DNA of 64,000 bases from Trileptium ribeirensis (lineage: Eukaryota; Nematoda; Enoplea; Enoplida; Thoracostomopsidae): assembly GCA_030248225.1 (NCBI GenBank), contig JASANE010027764.1, positions 1 to 64,000 of the forward strand, read 5' to 3'. The notes beneath the pieces were generated by a model that worked only from the letters and a program-made list of their open reading frames with translations, was not told the DNA's origin and made no database searches. A program made the translations under genes and the position numbers. The stretch's first letter is position 1. Each line of letters starts with the position of its first letter. Shown in pieces: positions 35,601-46,817 of this stretch.

Positions 35601-38600
35601 TTGTTTTCTCAGTTAAAAATGACCTAAACCAACCGGGATTGAACAACATTAGTATTTACAAAACTGTGGCAGTATTTTATGCAAAAACTCGTTTGAATTC
35701 TTGTTCGTGTCGTAAGCGTGAAAATTAGTAGAGCGATCATTTAGACCAACGTGATGTTTTAGTACACTACAACACTGGGCTCTCCATTCGCTAAAAATTT
35801 TGCCAGGGGGCATGAACCGCCCCCCTGGTTGTGAACGGGGGGCGCCAGATTTGGCCAAGGAGCATTTTGCCAAGAGGAAAACGGTTAAAAATCGTGTCGG
35901 AATCGCTGCCTAAAATGCTTTCGATGGAGAGAAAAATCTGGAGGAGCCCAAAATTTTGCCAGGGGGCATGAATAGGACGAATCGAACAGTGCCAGTGGCC
36001 ACCCGCTCGCAATTTTCGGAGAGACCAGCAACAGTAAGCGTCAGACTTAAATGACCGCTCTGCTAAAAACGGTTGACGGTGGTGTCAGGCGCGATCTGTT
36101 TCTAGTGTGAATCTGGACATTCCGGTGAAGCATATCTTGTAGTCCGTGTATGAGAGTATCGCGTGAGAAAGTCTATGCACTTAGTTCTCGATAATATTAG
36201 TGATTTTTGTTCGCACTCGAATATAGCAGAAATAATGATGTTATAGATCAACCGTTTTGAAACTCAAGGAGAATTCTCATAAATTTTGTGGGTAAAAAAT
36301 ACGATTTGAAAAGTTGTATATGTAGCAAAATTCGATGAATATACACAGTAACGCTTATCGTATTACATAGCAATTACTCTGTAATTTAAAAATGTGTGAT
36401 TGCACTTATTTTTGACAGCGACTGTATAACTATAAAACAACATTTAGACGAACCTCTGGCGCACCAGTGGGTCCGAGCCTTGACGAACTGGGACGCAGCG
36501 TGCTCACTTCGTACAGTTTGCTCGCGTACATTCGACTGTTGCACGTACAACATCGTTCTGCGCTTGCCAACTATTTGTATCATCATACGTCGGCCGTGTT
36601 AACCAAACTTTGTCGGTAAGATAAAATGCTTATTTGTGCCGCTGCGCGGGTTTTTTTTGCGATAATTCCTAATTCGTGTTATATTATTGAAACGGAGCGA
36701 GCTCTAGGGGGAAAATTGTGAAAATTTGTTTTTGTCATTTATAACTCATCGATGGATTTTTATAAAATTTTTTTGTTCGATAACAAAACTGATTAGGATG
36801 TACCCTATAGATGAACGCGAACAGCTCCATTTTGCGGGTTAAAATGGCAAAAGCAGAGTTTTTAAGGAAGGGTTCTTTACCAAATCTGGCCGTACGTATA
36901 CCAGTGGTTCGAAACCCAAATCTCGCGACACAGGCTTCGCATCAAAAAATGGGATCTACAACTTTGCTATCAGCTCATCGACATTATACAATTTTGCTCA
37001 TCAGGGCATGTTTGTACTCATTGTACCACGGTTTTTATTTCAAAATTTCTCAGAGGGCCAATTGGCCCCTAGCTATAAAAATTTAGGGGCCACTTAAAAG
37101 TCTTAGAACCACAGTCAGACAAATTGCTACTCGTATATAATAAGTTTATGTATGGATAGAATTATCTACACAAATACACACATAAAGTATATTTATTGTC
37201 CTATATTTCAGCAAAATATATACTTACGTGATAGCTGCACTATAAACGATCATACTGTGCAATTATTATTTCATTCTAAATTCTACTGTGAAAAATATAT
37301 CGGCTTTTTCATAGCATTATTGTAATTAAGAAGGACCAAAATGTTAATAATGGAATAATTATTCTTGCGTAAATATTTCACGGGCCCCGAAAATCTTAGA
37401 TTGGCACAAAAAACTATGGTTTATAGGACCTGTCCCTGAGCCGCCGAATATCGCGGCTCGTCGACCATTTGCCAGCAATAGCGATTTTTCAAATTACGGC
37501 ACGCCACTGCGTGTTTTTACCTTACAACGAGTGTTTATTAGGTCATCAAGCACAGTGAATACAATGGCTTTGCTATTTAGACAACCACTTGGCTATGATT
37601 ATAGCTTTTCATAGGGTTTTACGGTCGACGAACCCGGTTTCAAAAATGTAGCGAGTTTTCATTCGTTTGAGTATTTATTGCTTGAAGGGCATCAACAGTG
37701 GCCTATATACAAATTTTTGGCATATATGGTTTGGTTATCTAGAATCCAACATGAATACTTCATAGGCCTTTTCAGATGTTTTCAGTGGCTTTAGGGTCAA
37801 TTAAGCCAATTACCAGAATATAGTCTGTCTTCATTATCTTGGTTATGTATTGCGTAAAGGGTATGAAGAATATAGATTTTTGCTGGATGCGATGGTTTGG
37901 TTCTCTAGAGAAGCACGAACACTTCAGTTGGCGTTTTTAGTTGTTTTCCACGGGTTTTGGGTCGACGTTAGTTTAGGGTTTTCAATGAGTTTACGGTTAC
38001 AGAACATTTGACGTAGTATATACATCAAACATAAAGCCTTTTATAAGTGTGATTTTACGAAAATACCACTTTGATGGAGCACTGTAGCTCCTTTTCACGA
38101 TTGCTTGCGAGTTACTAGTTGTAATAATAATTTTCTCCGAATGGAGTGGTCGAAATTGGCGGAAGGGGCTGAAATTAACGTTGCTCCTTCGTCCAACGGG
38201 CTTTCTGGATCACCTAAGGATGGATATTACGAATTTTTCGACTAAAAAGATAGTATATTTCCTCTGAGTTTCGTACTTTTGTGGGTTATATTTGCAGCAG
38301 ACGTAGCAACAGCAGCTAAGTTAATTAGCAAAATAATTGTTCTTTTCCCGATATTAACCGATGCACTAACGGCCTAGTTGATGCTTATAAATGCCGGCTG
38401 GTGCATCGAAACTGCAATAATGGAAATAATTTGATGGTGCCTACAAATTTAGTGCTCCGTGATAACATGGCAGCTCATCAATATAATGAAATTTTCGGTT
38501 GGGTTTGCGCTTACTTTTGTCCTCCGTGACTGTAGTGTTATTCAATTTTGAATAATATTTATAGATTTCCAAACAGTCTGCTGTATTTTCATGAAGAAAA

Positions 38601-41600
38601 ATTCGAAGGACTGCTGCGTGTGATTCGCATCGCGCTTCACGCCTCCTTTCCGGACTTTGCCCAAATCGGCACCAAAGCCTTCTCCGACCGTTCCAAAGTG
38701 CCTGTCGTTTATGTGAGCCCTAGTTTGCCTTATTCGGGCATTGAACGCTTTTTAACGTTTGAGGTAAGTCTACCGTATTTCAGAGTGCGGACGTTTAACT
38801 CAAGGGGGGAATACTTAAAAATTGTGTACCGGTGTACCGGTGGCTAGATTTGAGTTCGCGCATACCATGAATTTTAAAGCGACTGAGATTAAAGCAGTTT
38901 GTTTGTAGTGTGGGACAAAGAATTCGTTTCTACGGGGACGTTTCAGAAGCGAAGCCCAAGTTTTAAGGTCATGACGTGTGAATGCCTTCACATCGGCGTA
39001 ACGCTCATTCCTTGGCACAACGGCTTACCATGGTTATTGAATACGAAAGTTTGACTGAGATTTGCCTTTATATCTTTCTTGTCTCTGATAAATTATATTG
39101 AACCTCAAACGATATTGCATAATGTTGCGATGTCCTGCTCCACTGCTCTTACGAAAGGGTATATTAAAGCAATATATTCCATTTTACGATCGAACTTCAG
39201 GACACCAGCTAGTTTGTTTAAATTGACCCGTTTCTTAGCTTCTTAAACGGTATGTAAAAAAACTAAGATCCATAAGTTCCAGTTCCACTTTCAGAATCCA
39301 CTATGTTCGTGTGATTTTCCGTCATGTCCGTCGCCCCCCCCTCCACTGGCCCAAAATCCCCATTTTCAACTAAGCCCAACAATGCTTCTATGTTTATATT
39401 TTCGGTGTGCGAAATGTTGAAACGTTAATCACCACTATTTATAATGCTAAAATGTCGTTTTATAGCCTGAAAATATTTGTACGTCAGTTAAATATACCAG
39501 AACATATGGAAATATGTTGCATATGGAGCGAAATTTGGTCCCCTCCATTTTGAAATTTTGCCTGATGATGAATTTACCCCCCCCCCCCTTTTTAACGTCT
39601 TCCCTCACTTTTTGGAAGACTGTAAAGAGGCCAGTGGAGTGTGTGGCTCTATTTCGTAATACTATCAAAGTTATGGGTATTAGGCAAGATGACTTTGACT
39701 TGCTATGTTATACGGATGGGTCGGTCATTGAGAATGGTCTCAGGCGATGTGGTGCAGGTATATATATACCGGGTAAAGTAAGGGAATCATTCCCCCTGGG
39801 TAGCCTGACTACTGTCTTTCAGGCACAGGTGCTGGCCATCGAAAGATGTGCCGTGATAACAGATGGTTTTAGACTTAAGAATAAAGAGATAGGTATTTTT
39901 GGTGATAGTAAAGCTGCGGTGGTGGCTCTCGGGAAAAGGCAGGTTAAATCACTATGCACCCTTGGGTGTGTGAAGTGGCTTAACAGACTAGGTCGAAACA
40001 ATACGGTGACTCTGGGCTGGGTAAAAGGGCATTCCGGAGTATTAGGTAATGAAATAGCTGACGAATTAGCTAGGCACGGGTCTAATATTAAGACTCTAGG
40101 ACAGGAACCTCATGTACCTATTAGCGTTACTGTAATTAAAACGTGGCTGGAGCAAAGGTCTTTTATAGAACATAGTAGGAGATGGACTAATAATACTGAT
40201 TGTAGACAGACTAGGGTTTTCTTTGATAAACCTAATAAACTTAGATCAAAATTCCTTTGGAAACTGAATAAAGACCGTATGAGAATAGCCATACAATTTT
40301 TGACAGGACATGGGACTTTTAATTCCCACTTATACAGAATAGGTTTACTGGATAACAACTTGTGCACATTCTGCGGAACTGAGCCGGAGACTGCACAACA
40401 TTTGACAATGAACTGTTTAGCCTTGAGGGACTTACGAAAGACATTCTTCGGAACTGAGACTTTGGATCAAGAGGATGGACATAAATTGAGTTTATCTAGA
40501 ATTGTTGGGTTTGCGAAGTGTATTACGGAATAGAACTTTACTAGGACTTGGGGTGCTGAAAAGGGCCTTTTTGGCCTACTCAGGTTTCTTTTTATACCCC
40601 ATCTAAACTCTTATCTATCTATCTAAAGTTATGGGTATAACAAACAAATGTCGCTTTACATTGACATTCTATTTTGTTAAGTATCTGTGTCTATGTAGAA
40701 CCGTCATAGAAAAAATTTCGTTGAAAGGAAGTGTCAGGAACAAGGATGATTGACAAATGTCGCCAGTCGACATTGCGCTCCTTAAATGCAACAACAGCGC
40801 TAACCAATATTTGGAGTGTATTCCTTGTTTTATGCAGAAATTTCGTACTCTTTTAAAATGTTTCATTACTAACACCTGTCATTTAAGTAGTTTTTTTATT
40901 ATTTCAGCTTGGATTTGTTGAAGTCTGCGTGTTACCGGCTGTGAAAACTCATAGAAGTTTGGTCGACAATCTGGTACGTGTTGTTTTTAGTTTTAACCTT
41001 TTCGGTATTAAAATGACACATTTGTCACAGCGTACATTGCGATACGTTACACTAATCGAGTTTGCCGCGCACGGTGCGTTTGTAAGTGCGTTGTTGTTCT
41101 CTCTCCTTGCGACGTTTCGTAAACAACCGAGCAACTGCTCCCAGACGGCGTAGTGGCTAGCGTACGACGCTCGCATTAAAAAGATCCAGATTTAGTCTGC
41201 CACTGCGGCAAAAATTTGTTCAAGGCTGTACGAAATACACTTTAGTTTAAGATGGGATTGTTAACTGCGATTATATAATTTGGACTTACATTTAAATCGA
41301 TCAATGTGCGGCAGTGCCGCGACCTTAATTATTAGGCTCTCTAATTGTGTCCTTGTTCGCAGCGGTTCAGTGCTCGTCAAACCTGCTGAGCAACTTGAGG
41401 AGAGAATTATTGGTTACTGGCTATTTTACAATAGTCCGACAGTCTCGCTCATGAAGAAGCTGTTATACACATCTTTTTTTCTATAATCCTATTCTGTGCT
41501 AGATGAAAATCCAGTACCATATGCTCGGTGATAACTGTTGGGTATTCAACATGGTTGTTGGCCACTGTTGCTGTAAACAAGAGGGCTCCACCATGGTATA

Positions 41601-43806
41601 ACATGTCGACAAGACACGAGCACTATGGCAATATGAGCAAAATTGGTGCGTCATAGGATTCAAAGGATAGCGACACAAGTCCTTGTGGTTTTTCTGATAT
41701 CCTGAACTATCACGATAGCTTCAAAACTTAAGGCAATTATCGCTTAATCAACCCACCTGCAGCAAGCGAAAATGCAGTGAAGATATTAAAAAATTTTCAA
41801 GTTTTGGTATATGTTGAGCTTTGACTCATATCTGGGCAATTATTGCCACAGCATAGTTACTATCAATGAAAGGATTTCGTGAACCACTGTCAGTGGTGAT
41901 TGTGCTGGTTCAGCCGTTCCGTTGCATTAATGGTAAACCATTATATGCTTGTTGGATGGTACCTCCTGAGGCCCCCTGTCGGTAGATTCCTATATGAATT
42001 GGGCCACTTCTCTAGTAAGACGGAGACCAACAAGAGGTTAGGTCATTGATCATTAAAACCCTGAGGCGTAAAGTCATATGTGGCCGCCCAGCTGGAAAGC
42101 GTCCATGTGTATTTTTCCAAGTTATTAGAAAGTTCTTATAAAGTACCAATTTGAAGTTTTCAGAAATTAGGGTATAAATCAGAATAAATCGCCGCATTTA
42201 AAACGTGAAATATTAATAGGAAATGTATATGATTTGGATTAAAATTTTGAAATAGAAAATATAAAAATATATGGATAAGTATTGAAACCGTGGTATTATG
42301 CTAACCAAATGGTTCTTAATAAATCGAATACGTAACCGTTTTGCTGACATTTACTATAAAATGTTGAACACTAAGGTTAACCCTAACTAAGGTTGTTGGT
42401 AACGAAATATACATAGAACTTTTAATCAAAATATTGCCAAATTTTTTAAAGAAAGGATTATTTTCGGATAGTATAAAAGAATTGAAATTGTAATATAGCA
42501 TTATAAACTAGTTATAAATCATTCCTCATTGCTAATTCAACTATCTAGCGTAGAATTTAAACCAGGTCTCTAGAATAAGCAAAGCATAAAGCTCTCTATA
42601 TTAGCAAAATTAAACGCGTAAAATTTAGTTTAAAAAGTGCTTGAAATTTTTTTGATTTTAAAATCTATCAAAAATGTAGCATTTTGAATAGAATCCTAAC
42701 CAAAGGTCCAGAAATTTGCGAAGGCGTGATGCCTACATTTGACACTCCCCGAATATATAAAGGCCGCACACGCCTCCCACCAGCGACCTAACCCTTGGAA
42801 GCTGACGCCCTCCCCCCCCCTCCCCCGGAGTACCCGGCTACCCACTTTGGACTCCGGACCTTAGGTCATGACATGTAGTTTATTTTGCGTTGTTTTATAT
42901 AAGTTTCGATAATGATTATTGACATGAGTTTCAAAGAAATGTTGATCTTGACTTGTCGCACATTATATAATTGTTCAAAATTTATCGCTGAAATAAAATG
43001 TGGTCATTCTGATTGTTTTTCCAGGACGTTGTAAAATTTGGCGAGCTGTTGGACAATGATAGTTCGGCAGGAAATAATCGTGTTCCCATAATTTTGCTTG
43101 CTTCGGGAGGTTAGTTGATATTTCCTATTTCCTTAGCGTGACCGCCCATTTAACTGCGCGTTTTGTATTGCTATTTACTTGATTAGTATCAAGCGCAGCC
43201 AGCGTAATTATGTATTATTTATTTTTAGAAATTACTAAACTTATTCATTAGGGATTGTGGAACTGAACTTGTGCTAGCGGCATAAAAATTATAATGCTTA
43301 AAAGCAAGAAAAAAACTCGCAGCAATAGCAGCTTAAAAATCATATTGTCAAAATTCTTCGGGGATGGGGAAATGGCGCTTAATATTTTTATTTCAGCTTA
43401 CTTCGGTTTGCTAAAATAATTCATATTCAATTGCACACGTACAGTTTTGACCGAACTGGTTTTAAAGAATACAAGTTACGAACACCTTAACAAACGTCTT
43501 TATTTATAAAAAAAGAAAAGATATTTCATTTTTCTACATTATCTTTTTATTTGTCGGTTTCTACACAAGCAGCTTTAGGTATAATTATTATTGTTTTCAA
43601 CCTGCGCAATAAATTTTGTCACAGTGATAAATTGTTAATTGCAAATTGTTAATTTATAATTATTATTTTTAGGATTCCCACTAAACGGAAAAATGGACGA
43701 TATTAACGCGTTGTTGGAGTTGCGTGAAAAGCACAAATTTTGGCTACATTTGGACGGCCTCAATTTTGCTTCGCTATGCTTGAACGAAGTGCCTAAATCA
43801 CTTGAA
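32424..43806 (+). CDS. PDXDC1: PDXDC1-like pyridoxal-dependent decarboxylase domain protein, partial (7 exons)
   Basis: Seven exons (32424-32617, 34356-34469, 36448-36615, 38565-38763, 40908-40973, 43025-43109, 43673-43806) join in phase to exactly 320 codons with no stop. All introns are GT...AG, 563-2143 bp long. The N-terminal quarter is low-complexity (Ser/Gly/Thr/Asn). The rest matches the PDXDC1 family in order: SLDELGRSVLTSYSLLAYI, LCRFPNSLLYFHEEKFEGL, VPVVYVSPSLPYSG, LGFVEVCVLPAV, PIILLASGG and KFWLHLDGLNFASLCL. WLHLDG is the position where PLP decarboxylases place an Asp on the cofactor ring. Here it is Asp, while vertebrate PDXDC1 (as I recall it) has Glu. The PLP-lysine region and C-terminus are missing from view, as is exon 1. 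The substrate of the family is not established. The assignment is confident, the functional state is not. Confidence 0.82.
34356..34469 (+). CDS. PDXDC1: PDXDC1-like exon b
   Basis: 114 nt between TTTTCGTTTTCAG and CGCAA|GTAAGT, encoding KLVSDVMVNLEKLIMTDDW and a Glu/Lys/Thr-rich end. It corresponds to the N-terminal helical lead-in of the family. Confidence 0.7.
35794..35972 (+). repeat. 23-bp direct repeat pair in intron
   Basis: AAAATTTTGCCAGGGGGCATGAA occurs exactly at 35794-35816 and 35950-35972, 156 bp apart, with related GGCGCC/GCC-rich sequence between. No gene is recognised; it may be an internal duplication of an old repeat. Confidence 0.7.
36448..36615 (+). CDS. PDXDC1: PDXDC1-like exon c
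   Basis: 168 nt ending at TTTGTCG|GTAAGA. The acceptor AACAACATTTAG at 36447 is chosen because it alone keeps phase with exon b. The stronger-looking CAG at 36417-36419 (TTTTTGACAG) would break the frame. It encodes SLDELGRSVLTSYSLLAYIR and the following helix, matching PDXDC1. Confidence 0.7.
38565..38763 (+). CDS. PDXDC1: PDXDC1-like exon d
   Basis: 199 nt between AATATTTATAG and TTTGAG|GTAAGT. It encodes FPNSLLYFHEEKFEGLLRVI and VPVVYVSPSLPYSGIERFL, the best family match in the gene. Confidence 0.85.
39667..39680 (+). repeat. Left copy of 14-bp target-site duplication
   Basis: AAAGTTATGGGTAT at 39667-39680 is repeated exactly at 40625-40638 and brackets the LINE fragment. Confidence 0.85.
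39681..40533 (+). pseudogene. LINE ORF2 C-terminal part: RNase H and Cys/His finger
   Basis: The open frame runs unbroken through the fragment. RNase H motifs are present with all acidic residues: CYTDGSV, FQAQVLAIERC, IFGDSKAAV, and VKGHSGVLGNEIADELAR. A CX2CX8HX4C finger (CTFCGTEPETAQHLTMNC) follows, typical of the C-terminus of R1/I-type LINEs. The open frame continues upstream into the target DNA by chance (from 39514), and those first 55 or so residues are not part of the element. No stop lies inside the element, so the insertion is fairly young, but it lacks RT and endonuclease and cannot move itself. Confidence 0.8.
39681..40624 (+). mobile_element. 5'-truncated LINE (R1/I-like) with RNase H, flanked by TSD
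   Basis: A 944-bp insertion bounded by an exact 14-bp duplication. It keeps only the C-terminal third of the LINE ORF2 and a short 3' UTR ending in TATC repeats (TTATCTATCTATCT), as in LINEs that end in simple repeats rather than poly(A). It sits in the intron between PDXDC1-like exons d and e in the sense direction. 5' truncation by target-primed reverse transcription explains the missing front. Confidence 0.85.
40625..40638 (+). repeat. Right copy of 14-bp target-site duplication
   Basis: Exact repeat of 39667-39680, directly after the TATC tail of the LINE. Confidence 0.85.
40908..40973 (+). CDS. PDXDC1: PDXDC1-like exon e
   Basis: A 66-nt exon, in phase at both ends, between TTATTATTTCAG and AATCTG|GTACGT. 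It encodes LGFVEVCVLPAVKTHRSLVD, equivalent to the segment after the glycine-rich stretch in family members. Confidence 0.8.
43025..43109 (+). CDS. PDXDC1: PDXDC1-like exon f
   Basis: 85 nt between TTTTTCCAG and TCGGGAG|GTTAGT. It encodes DVVKFGELLDND and RVPIILLASG, matching the family strand that leads into the PLP-contact region. Confidence 0.8.
43673..43806 (+). CDS. PDXDC1: PDXDC1-like exon g (PLP-contact segment)
   Basis: 134 nt between TATTTTTAG and CTTGAA|GTACGT. It encodes GFPLNGKMDDINALLELREK and then KFWLHLDGLNFASLCLNEVP. It ends in phase 0, so the next exon must start a codon. None matching the family was seen downstream in this window. Confidence 0.85.
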
Positions 43807-44230
43807 GTACGTTTTCGCTACATGTTTTTTGCTCAAGTCAGCCATCATCTCCTAAATTGGTTTCTCATATTTTAAACTGTGTCTTCTTCTTTCAGAGCCA
43901 CCGGATCATGACTAGTTTTTCATGGACACATTATTAAATGCACATTTCCGTCGAAAACTGAATAAAAGCTTGAGCCTGACGCTACCGTGGGCTCATAATT
44001 GTGTTGAACTTTTTGCGCTTCCATTTAATATTAGGTACTAAAATTTGTTCCTAATGTGCTCATGTCAAGTTTTTCTTCACTCATGACAATTTCCTTGGCT
44101 TGTGCTTATTTTCCTTCGCGGCAACGGCAAGGTTTGTTTTCCGAAAATAGCTGCCACTGGTTCGGGACTCCATGGGTTACGTTTTTCGACGATGCATGTA
44201 TTTCATCGCGTCCACATGCGCTCACAGCAG

Positions 44231-44545
44231 GGAATAACCGGAACGGGAACCAGCAACCGGAACCATCCATTTAAACCGGAGCCGGAACCGGAACCTGGTC
44301 TTCGAAATTTATATATAGTAAAACAGATGATGGAAGAAATGAAGTGAATTAAAAAACATGAAATGAATGAAAAAGAAACGAAGAAATGAATATAGTGGAT
44401 TTAAAATGCCTTAAAAATAACTTGTACATTAAACTTAATGTATTGCGATGGCATTATTACCTTTCTGAAACTTTAAAGAGACTGAGGAAGCTAATAATGT
44501 TTATTTGTCGATCAAATATGTCGGTTTTGGACATCAGAGCAAAAA
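44231..44545 (+). repeat. Dispersed repeat, copy 1 (CCGGAACC-rich head)
   Basis: A head rich in GGAACC/CCGGAA, then CCTGGTCTTCGAAATTTATA, AGTAAAACAGA and GAAGCTAATAATGTTTATTT, aligns with 56174-56430 in the same orientation. The pair defines a short interspersed non-coding repeat of about 0.3 kb. It runs directly into the T-less tract, so its right end is uncertain. Confidence 0.75.
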
Positions 44546-44942
44546 AATCCTCCCCCAAAACACCTGAATACTCCCCAACGCAGCGCTACAAGCAAGAAAG
44601 AAACAACTTCCCCCTTCTTCCCCCCCCCCCTTACACACAGCACTTTTGGGAACAATAAGAGAAAAGAAGAAGAAGGAACGACAGGGCAGAGACACAGGCA
44701 GCGGAAAACAGGCCCGCAGAGACAAAGAGAAACAACAAACCAAAGACACACGGAGCGCAAACGAGAAGAACAAGAAGGGGGGACAGCCAACGCACAAAAA
44801 AAAAAAAAGGCACCACCCACCCCCAAAAACCCCACCCCCCCCCACACCACCACCCCCACCCCCCCACCCCACCACCCCCCCCCCACACCCCCCCACAACC
44901 CCCCCCCCCCCCCCCCACCCCCCCCCCCCAACCCCAACCCCC
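44546..44942. other. Low-complexity tract; 286 nt with no T at all
   Basis: From 44657 to 44942 there is not one T on the plus strand. A/G/C-mixed sequence grades into A runs and then almost pure C with scattered A. The preceding 100 bp grade into this from the dispersed repeat. The tract sits where the 5' LTR, leader and Gag N-terminus of the Gypsy element should be. The open frame through it (poly-Pro/Thr/His) is not credible protein. Most likely it is a low-quality consensus or gap fill. Confidence 0.7.
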
Positions 44943-46817
44943 TTGGACATCGAACAAATCGAGGCCTACATGAAGTCTCAATTCGATCCCAAGCTGTACA
45001 CCGTCCGCGAGCGATTCAAATTCTGGTCGACGATGACGCGCAAGCCGGGCGAAACCGTCCAGGAGCTCGCCGCCAGGATTCGAGCCCATGCTGTAACATG
45101 CGATTTCCCCGCCATCACCGATCCGCTCGACGAAGCCCTGAGGACCCGGTTCATTTGTTCGATCACCAACGAGGCGGTGCTCAAGGCCCTGTTCAAAATC
45201 AAGGACGATGAATTGACGTTCGCTCGGGCCATCACTGTCGCATTGGAAACAGAGGATGCAGCCAAGGTGGCGAAGGAAACGGTATATGGCGGTTCCTCGA
45301 GGGCTGTTCATTCAATTTCCCCGGGTTCCAAGCAGAATCAACGGAGCAAACCAGGCAAAATCCCCAAGGTCAAGCCGCAGCAGTCCGCGACAACCGGGTC
45401 TCCCCATGGGTCGTTCCGGTTTCCGAAGGGGACGTGTGGTCGATGCGGCAAAACGGATCACGCAGGTAAAGATTGTCGTCACAAGGATACGGAGTGCAAT
45501 CACTGCCATAAGAAGGGTCACATTCAAGCCGTATGCCTTTCCAAAAAACGAGGCCTTCCAGTGGTTAACACCATCCATCAAGTGGGATCCAATCGGGTTC
45601 AACAGGTGATGTCAACCGAGCCTCAATTCAAACAACCAATCTTGATCCAAGGTAAAGCGGTGGGTTTCGAGGTCGATACCGGGTCTCCCGACAACTTCTG
45701 CAGCGAAGAGGTTTGGGCCACCCTAGGCAAGCCTCGCTTGGGTTCAATCAATGGACAATATGCCAGTGCAACCGGAAATCCCCTTCCAGTGACGGGTTCC
45801 TTCACAGCAACGACAAGCCTACCCGGGGGTCCCGACAAATCTATCGATTTCAATGTGGTCCAAATCCCCAAACTCAACCTGCTTGGCCGCAACGCCATTG
45901 TCCGTCTCGATATCGATCTCAACAAGCTGGCGATTTCCCACAAGTCGCAATCAACAGCCATGGCCGGGGTGCGATCAATTCAATCCCGTCAAGAGGTCGA
46001 CGTCAAGCTTCAACAGCAGTGCAAAGATCTTTGCCTCCAATTTCCGGATCTCTTCAAACCGGAGCTGGGTTGTCTCAAGGACTTCGAACTCAAGGTCCAG
46101 TTCAAAGCTGATTCGGTGCCCGTGTTCTGCAAGCCACGACCGGTGCCCTTCGCCCTGCAAGCAGACCTCGCCCAAGCTTACGACGCCGGAATCATGAGAG
46201 GGGTGTGGAAGCCAACTCAGTTCAACAACTACGGGACGCCCGTGGTTCCAATTCGCAAACCCCCTTTGCCGGGTCAATCTAAGTCAAACCTCCGAGTTTG
46301 CGGCGATTACTCCGTCACCGTCAATCCCCAGCTGGAATCCCACCGACAACCCATTCCGTTGCCGGAGGATTTGATGCGCAAGTTGGGTGGTGGATACGGA
46401 TTCACCAAAATCGACCTCGCCGATGCTTATAATCAGATTCCGCTGGCTCCCGAAAGTCAGCGGCAGCTCGCCCTCAGCACTCATCGTGGGGTGCTTCTTC
46501 AACTTCGGCTCCCATTTGGAATCAAATCAGCGCCGGGTTACTTCCAAGAAATAATGGAGCAACTAACCGCCGATTTGAGTGGAGTGGCCGTATATCTGGA
46601 CGACATCCTCGTCAGCGGAGTGGATGCTGGCGACCATCTGCACAATCTCAAAGCCTTGCTTCAACGGCTCAGTGATAAGGGTCTTCGATGTCGTTTGGAG
46701 AAATGTCGTTCGCTCAGTCGAAGGTCGAATATTTGGGCCACACGATGTCCAACGACGGAATCGCCAAGGGTCCCAAAGTCGACGCCGTTCGGGAGATGCC
46801 TCCGCCTCACGACGTAG
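44943..46817 (+). CDS. gag-pol: Gypsy gag-pol, first frame (Gag, protease, RT part)
   Basis: The frame is open throughout. A Gag core (FKFWSTMTRKPGETVQELAA) is followed by a double zinc knuckle (CGRCGKTDHAGKDC and CNHCHKKGHIQAVC, about 45432-45530), a retropepsin (VDTGSP, near 45673), and RT with RVCGDYSVTVNPQL, FTKIDLADAYNQIPL, RLPFGIKSAPGYFQ and the intact catalytic YLDDILVSG (about 46590). The N-terminus of Gag is lost in the T-less tract. The reading frame derails near 46705 and ends in unrelated residues at 46817. It resembles the large group of animal Gypsy elements often labelled K02A2.6-like. Confidence 0.85.
   Translation: MDIEQIEAYMKSQFDPKLYTVRERFKFWSTMTRKPGETVQELAARIRAHAVTCDFPAITDPLDEALRTRFICSITNEAVLKALFKIKDDELTFARAITVALETEDAAKVAKETVYGGSSRAVHSISPGSKQNQRSKPGKIPKVKPQQSATTGSPHGSFRFPKGTCGRCGKTDHAGKDCRHKDTECNHCHKKGHIQAVCLSKKRGLPVVNTIHQVGSNRVQQVMSTEPQFKQPILIQGKAVGFEVDTGSPDNFCSEEVWATLGKPRLGSINGQYASATGNPLPVTGSFTATTSLPGGPDKSIDFNVVQIPKLNLLGRNAIVRLDIDLNKLAISHKSQSTAMAGVRSIQSRQEVDVKLQQQCKDLCLQFPDLFKPELGCLKDFELKVQFKADSVPVFCKPRPVPFALQADLAQAYDAGIMRGVWKPTQFNNYGTPVVPIRKPPLPGQSKSNLRVCGDYSVTVNPQLESHRQPIPLPEDLMRKLGGGYGFTKIDLADAYNQIPLAPESQRQLALSTHRGVLLQLRLPFGIKSAPGYFQEIMEQLTADLSGVAVYLDDILVSGVDAGDHLHNLKALLQRLSDKGLRCRLEKCRSLSRRSNIWATRCPTTESPRVPKSTPFGRCLRLTT

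Noticed and set aside
43896..43937. Possible next PDXDC1-like exon after acceptor TTCTTCTTTCAG
   Set aside because: The in-phase reading starts SHRIMTSFSWTHY and hits a stop. It does not resemble the expected family segment with the PLP-lysine region.
44512..45311. Long glycine-rich minus-strand ORFs through the C-rich tract
   Set aside because: They are the complement of a low-complexity artefact-like tract and the antisense of Gypsy gag. There is no domain, and composition is dictated by G runs.
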